Positions 27,839-35,971 of a DNA stretch of 64,000 nucleotides are shown in pieces. The translations under genes were made by a program, and so were the position numbers. Origin of the DNA: Thiohalobacter sp. IOR34 (GTDB lineage: Bacteria; Pseudomonadota; Gammaproteobacteria; Thiohalobacterales; Thiohalobacteraceae); assembly GCF_030406045.1 (NCBI RefSeq), contig NZ_CP128988.1:1027438-1091437 (forward strand). The letters run 5' to 3'. The notes beneath the pieces were generated by a model. It searched no databases, was not told where the DNA came from, and saw only the letters and a list, made by a program, of their open reading frames with translations. Positions within the stretch are counted from its first letter, which is position 1. Each line of letters starts with the position of its first letter.

Positions 27839-28678
27839 ATGAGGAAGAATATGACAGCATTGGGAAGATACCCGGGCCGGCTGATCGTGGTGGTGGGCTT
27901 GTTTGTCAATGGTTTCGCCTGGGCCCATGATCCCATCTTCGGCCTCGGCCCACATGTGTTGTACCAGGGTGGTATCGAGCTGGCGACCGGCATTCACCTG
28001 GAAAAGAGGGTCGAAGAACGGGCGGCGGAGCTGGGACTCGAGTTGGTCTACGGCATTACCGGCGACTGGGCCGCAGGCATCGAGTTGCCCTACGCCTGGA
28101 AAGACGAGGACTCGAAAAAATCTGCTGGGCCTGGTGATGTAACCCTGTTCACCAAGTACCGTTTCTGGCGTCGTGACTCCCTGGGCGTTCAGGAAAGCGC
28201 GGCGATGTTGCTCAAGCTCGTGACCGATACCGGTAATGAAAACGCCGCTCCCGCCTTGGGGACCGGTACCACCGATGCCCTGCTGGGCATTGCCTACGGA
28301 TATGAAAGCCGCCAGTGGTACCGCTGGGCGAGCCTGCGTTACCGTCGCAACGGTGAGAACGATGCGGGGTTGCGACGCGGTGACAAGGTGCTCTTCGATC
28401 TGGTGGGCGGTATCCGGCTCAGGCGCAGCGGCTATCTCGAGCCGGATACGGTATGGCTGCTTGAACTCAACGGTGAGTATGGACAGCGTGCTGAACTGAA
28501 CGGGGCCGGACTGACTGATACCGGTGGTATGGAATGGTTTCTGTCGCCGGGCGTCTTCTGGACCAAGCGAAACTTCGCGCTGAAGGCCGGTGTACAGATC
28601 CCGATTGCCAGCGATCTTAACGGCAATCAGGCACAGACGGATTATCGCGCCAAGCTCGTGCTCGAATGGCACCAGTGA
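27839..28678 (+). CDS. exported beta-barrel-like protein, probable outer-membrane component of metal operon
   Basis: 279 residues. The signal peptide RLIVVVGLFVNGFAWA is cleaved before HDPIFGLGPHVLY. The mature chain is rich in alternating amphipathic strands with aromatic ends (AAGIELPYAWKDE, TLFTKYRFWRRDS, KLVLEWHQ at the C-terminus), resembling small outer-membrane 'transporter/phenol-degradation MetA-like' barrels. The start may be 27839 or 27851, both with a Shine-Dalgarno-like sequence. It is the first gene after the MerR-type promoter. The function is inferred only from context. Confidence 0.65.
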   Translation: MRKNMTALGRYPGRLIVVVGLFVNGFAWAHDPIFGLGPHVLYQGGIELATGIHLEKRVEERAAELGLELVYGITGDWAAGIELPYAWKDEDSKKSAGPGDVTLFTKYRFWRRDSLGVQESAAMLLKLVTDTGNENAAPALGTGTTDALLGIAYGYESRQWYRWASLRYRRNGENDAGLRRGDKVLFDLVGGIRLRRSGYLEPDTVWLLELNGEYGQRAELNGAGLTDTGGMEWFLSPGVFWTKRNFALKAGVQIPIASDLNGNQAQTDYRAKLVLEWHQ

Positions 28679-28716
28679 TTTTCCGCCAACTGGCAACAAA
28701 CAAGATAGGTGATGAG

Positions 28717-29007
28717 ATGAAACGTTATTTGATTCTGCCACTGTTTGCACTCTGGAGCGTTGCGGTACTCGCAGCCGGAACACAATATGTCATGCGTGTG
28801 GATGGGCTGGCCTGCCCCTACTGCGCCTACGGCATCGAGAAAAAGCTGAAGCAGATCGACGGGGTGGAGCAGATCGACGTCGATCTGGAGAAAGGTCTGG
28901 TCACGGTGGACGTGGTCGAGGGCGTCAGGCTGACGGAAGCGCAGATGACCCGGCTCTTCAAGGACGCCGGATTTACCTACCGCGGCATGACGGAAAGACC
29001 GCATTGA
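28717..29007 (+). CDS. periplasmic heavy-metal-associated (HMA) domain protein, MerP-like
   Basis: 96 residues. A signal peptide (RYLILPLFALWSVAVLAAG) is followed by one HMA ferredoxin-like domain. The metal loop is DGLACPYCAYGIEKKL, that is CPYC in place of the TCxxC of MerP and CopZ; two cysteines remain. It is probably a periplasmic metal carrier handing ions to the membrane protein encoded next. The 3' end overlaps the possible TTG start of the next gene. Confidence 0.82.
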   Translation: MKRYLILPLFALWSVAVLAAGTQYVMRVDGLACPYCAYGIEKKLKQIDGVEQIDVDLEKGLVTVDVVEGVRLTEAQMTRLFKDAGFTYRGMTERPH

Positions 29008-29024
29008 GCGTGGAGGCGGCACAA

Positions 29025-29402
29025 GTGAAAGAGGGTGGTTTGACCTGGTTCACCTTGTTTGCCTCGGCCGGTACGCTGGTCTGCTGTGCCCTGCCCATCA
29101 TTCTGGTTACGCTGGGACTTGGCGCGGCTGTGGCCTCTCTCACCAGCGCCTTCCCATTGCTGATCATTCTCAGCCAGCACAAGATCTGGGTGTTCGCTTT
29201 CTCGGGCCTGATGCTCGGCATGTCCGCTTGGCTCATGTATCGCCCGGGACGCGCCTGCCCGATGGATCCGGCACTGGGGCGTGCGTGCACCAGGGCACAG
29301 GTCTGGAACAGGCGTATCTTCTGGACCTCGGTGGCCATCTGGAGCATCGGCTTCTTTGCCGCCTATCTTGCGCTGCCGCTGCGCATTTGGTGGGGATTCT
29401 AA
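29025..29402 (+). CDS. MerT-like inner-membrane metal transport protein
   Basis: About 125 residues with three membrane helices. Helix 1 carries the vicinal pair in GTLVCCALPIILVTLGLGA, like the CC of MerT. A second Cys pair (RACPMDPALGRACTRAQ) lies in the loop before helix 3. The GTG at 29025 follows GGAGG by eight bases and is preferred; a TTG at 29004 overlapping the preceding stop is possible. It would move the metal delivered by the HMA protein across the inner membrane. Confidence 0.7.
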   Translation: MKEGGLTWFTLFASAGTLVCCALPIILVTLGLGAAVASLTSAFPLLIILSQHKIWVFAFSGLMLGMSAWLMYRPGRACPMDPALGRACTRAQVWNRRIFWTSVAIWSIGFFAAYLALPLRIWWGF

Positions 29403-29487
29403 CCTTGGTCAGGCAGGACTGGCGGCAGCCCCCGGTCATGCAGAAAGCCAAGGAAGATAACCCCAACCTGCTTTGCCGGGTTAATAT

Positions 29488-29772
29488 ATGAGCATTGAGA
29501 TTGAAATATTCTCCTCTCCTGGTTGCAACAAATGCGGGCAGGCCAGGGAGGTGCTGCGCAAGCTCGCCGAGGAGGTTGGCAGCGGCCGAATCGCATGGCG
29601 GGAGGTCAATGTGCTCGATGAGTTGGACTACGCTGTAAGCCTTGGCGTGTTGTCCACGCCGGCCATCGCCATCGATGGAGAACTCGTCTTCACCGGCCTG
29701 CCCTCGATACGCAGGCTGCGCACGGAACTCGATCGGCGGCTCTCCGGTGGAGAGGGGACGGAGCGTGCATGA
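29488..29772 (+). CDS. thioredoxin/glutaredoxin-like protein
   Basis: 94 residues with a thioredoxin fold: IFSSPGCNKCGQAREVL carries the CNKC active site, and the cis-Pro lies in GVLSTPAIAIDGELVF. It resembles the small thioredoxin-like proteins in arsenic and mercury operons. It may keep metal-binding cysteines of the operon reduced. Confidence 0.83.
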   Translation: MSIEIEIFSSPGCNKCGQAREVLRKLAEEVGSGRIAWREVNVLDELDYAVSLGVLSTPAIAIDGELVFTGLPSIRRLRTELDRRLSGGEGTERA

Positions 29773-29880
29773 TCGCCGTATTTCCCACCACTGCCGCCGC
29801 ATATTCTGTGCTGTTGCCAGAAGGCCTTTGAACTGTTCGCTGGCATCAGCTTGAAATATCTACCGGACTGTATCTGCCCA

Positions 29881-30363
29881 ATGAGTATTTCCTCATCCTC
29901 GAATACTGAACGCATCCCTGAGTCGCCGAAAAGCGGGAAGGATAGCGGTAAAAGCCGCTATCGCATCGGTGATGTGGTCCATCTCACCGGTCTCAGCGCC
30001 GATACCCTGCGTTATTACGAGAAGATCAAATTGTTGCCACCGGTAAATCGCTCCGCATCCGGTATTCGCTTCTATGATGCGCGTGACCTGTCGCGGTTGC
30101 GTTTTATCCAACGTGCCAAGTCGATGAATTTTTCGTTGGACGAGATCGCGCGCTTGTTGGAAATGAGGGAGAATCCTCAGCATGCGCGTGATGATGTACG
30201 CGAGTTGACGCACAGGAAACTGAGAGAAATCGAGGTACACATGGAAGAACTCCAGACCTTGCGCAATGAGTTGACCCTCCTGGTCAATCTGTGTCGCGGT
30301 ACGAATGAAGGCTGCCCGATTATCGAAAACCTGGATGGCCGTCAAGGACGGAATAAAACATGA
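29881..30363 (+). CDS. MerR-family metal-responsive transcriptional regulator, CueR-like
   Basis: 160 residues. An unusual Ser/Lys-rich N-terminal tail of about 26 residues precedes the winged helix (YRIGDVVHLTGLSADTLRYY), followed by the dimerisation helix and the metal-binding loop NLCRGTNEGCPIIENLDG. That loop matches the CueR end (CPIIENL) and supplies the only two cysteines in the protein; the third Cys that MerR, ZntR and PbrR use ahead of the dimerisation helix is absent. This suggests a monovalent Cu/Ag/Au-type sensor, as an inference. It is the last gene of the operon it probably controls. Confidence 0.88.
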   Translation: MSISSSSNTERIPESPKSGKDSGKSRYRIGDVVHLTGLSADTLRYYEKIKLLPPVNRSASGIRFYDARDLSRLRFIQRAKSMNFSLDEIARLLEMRENPQHARDDVRELTHRKLREIEVHMEELQTLRNELTLLVNLCRGTNEGCPIIENLDGRQGRNKT

Positions 30364-30435
30364 TGAAGTCGCTTTCGACCATGCTCGCTACGACCGCCTG
30401 ACAGGTCACCAGCCGAATTTGTGGGTGGTCCTGGA

Positions 30436-30936
30436 TCAGCTTTCTCCTTCCCAGTAATCGACCGCAGCTCCTTTGGGAAAGCAGGCCGATAGCTTTCGTG
30501 CGGACTTGTTGCCGCCGGGCGGGCTGCCCACCATGATGTTGATTTTTCCGGAGTCGGGCATTTCGACGATGTCCGGTTCCTCCATGGTGCTGACGGCCAG
30601 ATAACGCAGCTCTTCCCTGCTGTCGTTGACGATCTGATGTGGTCGCTCGGGACCCGGAGGCATGGCGATGACGTCACCGGCACGCAGTGGATGGCGTGCC
30701 GGCCCAAGCCGCAGGCAGCCCTGCCCCTGGAGGATGAAGAACATCTCCTCGTTGACGTAGTGGGCGTGCAAGGGCCAGGCGGCCTTTCCCGGGGGCAGCA
30801 CCACCAGCCGATAACCGAGCTTGCGGGCGCCGAGATGTCGGCCGATGGCCCCCAGCCGGGCGGCGAAGCCATCGCCATGGACCCAGTCCTCCAGGGATAC
30901 GGCATCGATATTGAGGATCGGTGGTTTCCTGTTCAT
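30436..30936 (-). CDS. cupin-domain protein
   Basis: 166 residues. A classic cupin barrel with motif 1 WPLHAHYVNEEMFFILQGQG (His, His, Glu ligands) and motif 2 PPGPERPHQIVNDS (His). It is a metal-dependent small-molecule binder or enzyme, substrate unknown. The ATG at 30936 overlaps the stop of the upstream aminotransferase gene (ATGA), with GGGAGGAAT as the ribosome-binding site. The two genes form an operon. Confidence 0.88.
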   Translation of the reverse strand: MNRKPPILNIDAVSLEDWVHGDGFAARLGAIGRHLGARKLGYRLVVLPPGKAAWPLHAHYVNEEMFFILQGQGCLRLGPARHPLRAGDVIAMPPGPERPHQIVNDSREELRYLAVSTMEEPDIVEMPDSGKINIMVGSPPGGNKSARKLSACFPKGAAVDYWEGES

Positions 30937-31814
30937 GGGGGATTCCTCCCGCAGTGCTGCTGGATGAAGGTCTGGAAGGCGGCCGCGCAGCGCCGGAACA
31001 GGGGGCCGGGACAGGCCGTCAGCGGCCGTCCGTCGACCTCGCGGACCGGGATCAACTCGGCGCCGGTGCCACTCAGGAAGCACTCGTCCGCCGTGTACAG
31101 GTCGTAAGGGGCCAGCGAGCGTTGCTCGGTGTTCACACCCTGGTCTCGGGCCAGGTCGAGGATCAGTTGCCGGGTGATACCAGCCAGGGCGCCGTCGGTG
31201 ACCGGCGGAGTGACCAAACTGCCCTGCTGCACGATGAACAGGTTGTCCGCCGTTCCCTCGGCCACGCAGCCGCGGGCATTGAGCAGCACGGCCTCATCGG
31301 CCCCGGCCTGGTTGGCCTCCAGGCGGGCGAGGATATGGTTGAGGTAGTTCAGGCTCTTGATCCGCGGATCCAGGCCGTCGGGCGGCAGCCGTCGCGTCGA
31401 GGCGATGATCAGCCGGGCGCCGCGCTCCCGGATCTCGGGGGCGACCATCTGCAGGGCATCGGCGATGACGATCAGACGGGGTTCGCGGCAGTGTCGCGGA
31501 TCGATGCCCAGTGCCCCGTCACCCCGCGTCACGATGAGGCGGATATAACCCTCCGCATGACCATAGGCGTCGATCAGCGCGGTGACGATCTCGCTCAGCT
31601 CGGTGAGCGTCCAGGGAAGGGGCAGGGCGATGGCCCGGGCCGAGGCGAACAGCCGCTGCAGGTGCGCGGCGAGCAGCAGGGGGCGGCCATGGTAGAACCG
31701 AATGCCCTCGAACACCCCGTCGCCGTAGAGCAGGCCGTGGTCCAGCACCGGTATCCGTGCTGTCTCCAGTGGCTGGATACGTCCCTCCAGCCAGCAAACG
31801 CCGCTGCCGGACAT
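30933..31814 (-). CDS. class IV PLP-dependent aminotransferase (branched-chain / aminodeoxychorismate lyase fold)
   Basis: 293 residues. Fold-type IV signatures are present: LDHGLLYGDGVFEGIRFYHG, the PLP lysine in RIKSLNYLNHILARLEA, EAVLLNARGCVAEGTADNLFIV and the terminal phosphate-binding loop ECFLSGTGAELIPV. It is closest to branched-chain aminotransferases by length and the GIRFY motif, but D-alanine aminotransferase or PabC activity cannot be excluded. A GGAGG site precedes the ATG. It is divergent from the marR gene with 67 bases between. Confidence 0.88.
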   Translation of the reverse strand: MSGSGVCWLEGRIQPLETARIPVLDHGLLYGDGVFEGIRFYHGRPLLLAAHLQRLFASARAIALPLPWTLTELSEIVTALIDAYGHAEGYIRLIVTRGDGALGIDPRHCREPRLIVIADALQMVAPEIRERGARLIIASTRRLPPDGLDPRIKSLNYLNHILARLEANQAGADEAVLLNARGCVAEGTADNLFIVQQGSLVTPPVTDGALAGITRQLILDLARDQGVNTEQRSLAPYDLYTADECFLSGTGAELIPVREVDGRPLTACPGPLFRRCAAAFQTFIQQHCGRNPP

Positions 31815-31835
31815 CTTGCCTCCAGAAGGTCATTG

Positions 31836-31883
31836 ATATTGACCCTTTGGATTGTGCGCCAGCTGAACCTATAATGTCAATAT
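31836..31883 (+). promoter_or_regulatory. promoter and inverted-repeat operator of the MarR gene
   Basis: TTGGAT (31847-31852), 17 bases, TATAAT (31870-31875) form a strong sigma-70 promoter. It is flanked by a perfect 8-bp inverted repeat, ATATTGAC (31836-31843) and GTCAATAT (31876-31883). Transcription would start at or next to the ATG at 31882, so the mRNA may be leaderless; no Shine-Dalgarno is seen. Confidence 0.7.
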
Positions 31884-32352
31884 GGTTGACGCAAAGGCAT
31901 CGGACCGGCGCAGGATTGGCGAGCTCAATGCGGCCCTGGAGGCGCTGCACTTCGGGTTCCGGGCGCTTACCGCTCATCCCGACGAGCGCCTGGCGCGGCT
32001 TGGCTACTCGCGGGTACATCACCGGGTGCTCTATTTCATCGCTCGCAATCCCGAGTGCAGCATCAATGAACTGCTCGACATCATGCGGGTGAGCAAGCAG
32101 TATCTGCACCGGCCGCTGCGGCAATTGATCGACGATGGGCTCGTCGTTGTCCGCCAGGATCTGCATGACCGTCGCGTCAAGCGTCTGCGGCTGACGCCAA
32201 AGGGGAAACGACTGGAGGCGACGCTCACCGGGGAACAGCGCAAGCAGCTGGCAAGGGTATTCGACAGGGCAGGTCCCGAGGCAGAGGCGGGTTGGCGCCA
32301 GGTCATGGCCCTGTTGGCCGACGAATGGCCGGCTCGGGGCGAGGACGGATAG
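31882..32352 (+). CDS. MarR-family transcriptional regulator
   Basis: 156 residues with a winged helix-turn-helix: HRVLYFIARNPECSINELLDIMRVSKQYLHRPLRQLIDDGLVVVRQDLHDRRVKRLRLTPKG-type sequence across residues 50-110. It probably regulates itself and the divergent aminotransferase-cupin operon through the inverted repeat in the shared upstream region. The ligand is unknown. Confidence 0.88.
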   Translation: MVDAKASDRRRIGELNAALEALHFGFRALTAHPDERLARLGYSRVHHRVLYFIARNPECSINELLDIMRVSKQYLHRPLRQLIDDGLVVVRQDLHDRRVKRLRLTPKGKRLEATLTGEQRKQLARVFDRAGPEAEAGWRQVMALLADEWPARGEDG

Positions 32353-32469
32353 ATGGGGGCGGCCGCCTTGTATCTGCTGGGGGTTTCAGTCGATGCGGCG
32401 GCTCATTGGCCTGTATAATGAATCGGTTGCCTGAATCTCTTCTGTCCCCTGAACAAGGCGAGGTCCGTC

Positions 32470-34175
32470 ATGTACTGGATTCATGGTCTGCATTTCGACA
32501 ACCTGCGCGGTGACATCTACGGCGGGATAACGGCGGCCGTCGTCGCCCTGCCATTGGCGCTGGCCTTCGGCGTCTCTTCCGGTGCCGGCCCCATCGCTGG
32601 CGTCTATGGCGCCATCTTCGTTGGTTTCTTCGCCGCCCTGTTCGGCGGCACGCCGGCCCAGGTCTCCGGGCCCACCGGCCCGATGACAGTGGTCATGGCG
32701 GCCGTTTTCACCCAGTACACGGCCATGTTTCCAGACGACCCCAGCCGGGGTGCAGCCCTGGCCTTCACCGTGGTCATCCTCGGTGGCCTGTTTCAGATCC
32801 TGTTCGGTGTCCTGAAATTGGGCAAGTTCATCAGCCTGGTGCCGCATCCGGTGACCTCGGGCTTCATGAGTGGTATCGGGGTGATCATCATCCTGCTGCA
32901 GATCGGGCCCCTGCTCGGCCATCCCGCTGCCGGTGGCCCTCTGGCCTCGGCCGAGGCGCTGCCCGGCTTTCTGGGCCATCCCCATGGCGCGGCCCTGGCC
33001 CTGGGCCTGCTGTCACTGGCCATCGTCTATCTGCTGCCGGCGCGTATGAACCGTATTCTCCCCGCGCCCCTGCTGGCGCTGATCGTCGGTACCGGGCTGA
33101 TGCTGCTGTTCTTCCGGGGCAGGCACCGATCCTCGGTGAGGTGCCTTCGGGATTGCCCCAACCCCATCTGCCGACCTTCGCCGCCGACTGGCAGATCCTC
33201 ATCGGTATGGTCAAGTCGGCGCTGGTCCTGGCCCTGCTGGGCACCATCGACTCCCTGCTGACCTCTCTCGTTGCCGACAACATCACTCACAGTCACCACG
33301 ACTCGGACCGGGAACTCATCGGCCAGGGTATCGGCAATGCCGTCGCCGGGCTGTTCGGAGGCCTGCCCGGCGCCGGGGCGACCATGCGCACCGTGGTCAA
33401 CGTGCGCGCCGGAGGGCAGACGCCGCTGTCCGGTGCCCTGCATGCGCTGATCCTGCTCGCCGTGGTTCTCGGTGCCGGCCGCTTCGCGCGCTTCATTCCC
33501 AATGCCGTGCTGGCCGGCATCCTCATCAAGGTCGGTACCGACATCATCGACTGGGACTATCTGCGCCGCCTGCGCACCGCGCCCCGCGCGGGGGTGGTCA
33601 TCATGTTCACGGTCTTTTTCATCACCGTGTTCGTGGATCTCATCACGGCGGTTGCGGTGGGCATGATCATGGCCAGCTTCCTGTTTCTCAAGCGCATGGC
33701 CGATCTGCAACTGGAGAGCATTCAGGCCTTCACCGAGCCGCCTCCTGAGGCTCCGCTGTCCGCGAAGGAGGCGGCCATCCTCGAACAGGCCGGTGGCCGC
33801 ATCCTGCTTTACCACATGGAGGGGCCACTGAGCTTCGGTGCGGCCAAGGGCATGGTCCGGCAACTGGCTGCCTTCGATCAGTACGATGTCCTGGTCATGG
33901 ACCTGACCGACGTGCCGGCAGTTGATTTCACCTCGACCCGCGCCATCGAGGACATGATCAGCGATGCCCAGACGCGCCAGCGCTGCGTCTTCCTGGCGGG
34001 TCTGCGCCCACGGGTCCGCCAGTTCCTGCAAGACCAGGGTATTCTCGACAAGCTTGCCGCCGACCGGGTACTCGAGTCTCGGCAAGAGGCGCTGTGCCGT
34101 GCAGCGAAAGAGCTTGGCCTGAGCCCGGAAACCTGCAACGGCCGCGATGCCCCGGGTTCCGATCAGCCGTACTGA
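32470..34175 (+). pseudogene. SulP-family anion transporter with STAS domain, broken by a single-base frameshift
   Basis: Two frames together encode one SulP transporter: 32470 to about 33120 (MYWIHGLHFDNLRGDIYGGI...; GPTGPMTVVMAA; LVPHPVTSGFMSGIG) and about 33121 to 34175 (LGEVPSGLPQPHLPTFAADW..., LGTIDSLLTSLVAD, and a C-terminal STAS domain with VMDLTDVPAVDFTST). Restoring one C in GGGGC-AGGCACC after 33120 would give the continuous peptide FFRGQAPILGEVPSG. Either the gene is recently inactivated or the base is an assembly error. Homologues carry sulfate, bicarbonate or other anions. The upstream and downstream halves show no other decay. Confidence 0.88.
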
Positions 34176-34240
34176 GCCGGCCGACGGGTTGGGGTTTTCC
34201 ATGCGCGGAGAATCTCAGCAGCTCGGCTGAGCACACGGAA

Positions 34241-34427
34241 TGAGGGTCAGGTCTCACAATCTGACATGGGGTCCGGTTTCTCCCACTGTGGTGTAGGAAT
34301 GTGAGACCTGACCCCCGGTATGGTGTGTGGTGTGACCCCCGGTATGGTGACCCCCGGTATGGTGACCCCCGGTATGCTGAAATTGAACGCCCTGCGCCTG
34401 CGCGTCGCCGCCCGCAAGAAGAAGTAG
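34241..34427. repeat. GTCAGGTCTCACA inverted repeat with short tandem GACCCCCGGTATGGT units and a gene-tail remnant
   Basis: GGGTCAGGTCTCACA (34244-34258) is complemented at 34300-34314. It is followed by four partial repeats of TGACCCCCGGTATGGT. Bases 34374-34427 then read as an 17-codon frame ending in LRVAARKKK-stop, possibly the tail of a lost gene. Related repeats lie at 36972-37140 and 38340-38420. Confidence 0.65.
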
Positions 34428-34543
34428 GTCGGATTAGGCGCGCAGCGGCGTAATCCGACGTATTTCCACGGACACCATCGTGGCTCCCGAAGTCTCGGTG
34501 GAAGCACGTCGGATTACGGCCCTTCGGGCCTAATCCGACCTAC
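34424..34543. repeat. family D REP pair
   Basis: Inverted pair GTAGGTCGGATTAGGCGCGC ... GGGCCTAATCCGACCTAC with a spacer of about 50 bases. The same REP flanks the RAYT gene at 37.5 kb. Confidence 0.85.
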
Positions 34544-34558
34544 GTGTTGTGATCGTGG

Positions 34559-35143
34559 TTACTGGCGGATGCCCTCGATGGACAGCCAGAGCTGGATGTT
34601 CTCCGCCACCGGCCCGAGGATGTGGCCTTCCTTCATCTTGTAGTCGGAAAGATGCAGGGTGGTGGTGCCCACGAAGCCGCGGCGGAACCCACCCCAGGGA
34701 TCCTTGCCCGCGCCGACCTGGCTCACGTCGATGACGATGTCCTTGGTGACACCGCGCAGGGTGAACTTGCCCTTGAGCCGGGCGCGGCCTTCGCCCAGGT
34801 CTTCCCAGCCGGTGCTGACGAAGCTGGCCTTGGGGTATTTCTTCACGTCGAAGAAGCGCTCGCTGCGCAGATGCTTGTCGCGCTCGGCATGGTTGGTGTC
34901 GATGCTGGCGACGTCGATCTCCACGCGCACCCGGTTGTTGGCCGGGTTGGCCTCATCGTAGTCGAAATCGCCGGAGAAGCGGTTGAAGCGCCCCTCCATC
35001 CAGCTGAATCCAAGGTGCTGGATGCGGAAGGTGATGAAGGCATGCATGCCCTTGGTATCGATGATGTAATGCTCGGCGGCCTGCGCCTGGACGCTGGCCA
35101 GGCCGAGAATCAGGGTGAGAAGATAGAGCGTTTTTCGGATCAC
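34559..35143 (-). CDS. YceI family periplasmic protein
   Basis: 194 residues. GTG start at 35143 with an AAGGAGG site. The signal peptide (RKTLYLLTLILGLASVQAQA) is followed by the YceI lipocalin-like barrel (HYIIDTKGMHAFITFRIQHLGFSWMEG, SERFFDVKKYPKASFVS, VGAGKDPWGGFRRGF). YceI proteins bind isoprenoid or quinone-like lipids. The gene overlaps the cytochrome b561 gene by four bases, a common pairing. Confidence 0.94.
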   Translation of the reverse strand: MIRKTLYLLTLILGLASVQAQAAEHYIIDTKGMHAFITFRIQHLGFSWMEGRFNRFSGDFDYDEANPANNRVRVEIDVASIDTNHAERDKHLRSERFFDVKKYPKASFVSTGWEDLGEGRARLKGKFTLRGVTKDIVIDVSQVGAGKDPWGGFRRGFVGTTTLHLSDYKMKEGHILGPVAENIQLWLSIEGIRQ

Positions 35144-35730
35144 GGTGTGTTCCTCCTTGTGGGTGATGATGAATGCGGCCCGCCCGCGCCCAGCATGCGC
35201 AACAGGGTGGGGTCGCGGTCCAGAAGATGGTGTTTCAGCGCGGCCAGGCCGTGGAGCGCGGCAAGCGCGATCAGCAGGGTGGCCAGCCATTCGTGCACTC
35301 GGCCTGCGATGTCCTCCTGGTTTTCGAGGCCGTGGAGGGTGGCCGGGATCTCGAAGGCACCGAACACCGACAGCGCCTGGCCGTCGGCAGTGGTGATGAG
35401 GTAGCCGCTCGTAACCACGGCCGCAATCAACAGGTAGAACAGCCGGTGCACCCACAAGGCCGCGCGCCGCTCCCAGGGCCGGCCCAGGATTTCCGGCAGC
35501 GGATTGGCCAGCCGCCAGACGAGCCGGAATGCGAGCAGCCCGGCCGTGACCACACCCAGGCCGCGATGCAGATCCGGGGCCTTGTGGTACCAGGGATGGG
35601 TGTAGTCCAGGTCCACCATGGTCTCCCCCAGCAGGAACAGGCCGATGACAAGCACGGCCATGATCCAGTGCAGCCCCACCGAGACCAGCCCGTAGCCTTG
35701 GCGGTCGTTGCGCAGCCGCATGCGCGTCAT
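35140..35730 (-). CDS. cytochrome b561 family protein
   Basis: 196 residues with four membrane helices and haem-ligand histidines in the expected places (SVGLHWIMAVLVIG, DLHRGLGVV, VHRLFYLLIAAVV, VHEWLATLLIALAALHG). It is a membrane di-haem electron carrier, probably accepting electrons from the quinone pool for the YceI-linked pathway. It is the first gene of the two-gene operon, divergent from the LysR gene. Confidence 0.93.
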   Translation of the reverse strand: MTRMRLRNDRQGYGLVSVGLHWIMAVLVIGLFLLGETMVDLDYTHPWYHKAPDLHRGLGVVTAGLLAFRLVWRLANPLPEILGRPWERRAALWVHRLFYLLIAAVVTSGYLITTADGQALSVFGAFEIPATLHGLENQEDIAGRVHEWLATLLIALAALHGLAALKHHLLDRDPTLLRMLGAGGPHSSSPTRRNTP

Positions 35731-35971
35731 CCCGGCTTTCCTTCAGCAGTCAGCCGCCAAGACAAGCCGTAGGTCGGGTTCACCCCAAGGGGTACAAGAG
35801 GTGTGCAGCACCGTAACCCGACGTGGGGGTAAGGGCTGCTTGGCGTCCTTGGCGGCTCATAGCCCGATCCGGTCAGAAATCCCTTCATTTCATGCGCCTG
35901 TTCATACTTTCGAATGATTTGGCGCATAATAGTTCCGAAAAATCTGGGTTGATAGCGAAAATATTGCAAAT

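Noticed and set aside
32386-32985. Minus-strand frame opposite the SulP gene
   Set aside because: Antisense shadow; Gln/Asp/His-rich composition is typical of reversed membrane-protein codons.
34374-34427. 17-codon frame ending in LRVAARKKK
   Set aside because: Too short to call a gene; noted only as a possible gene tail in the repeat entry.
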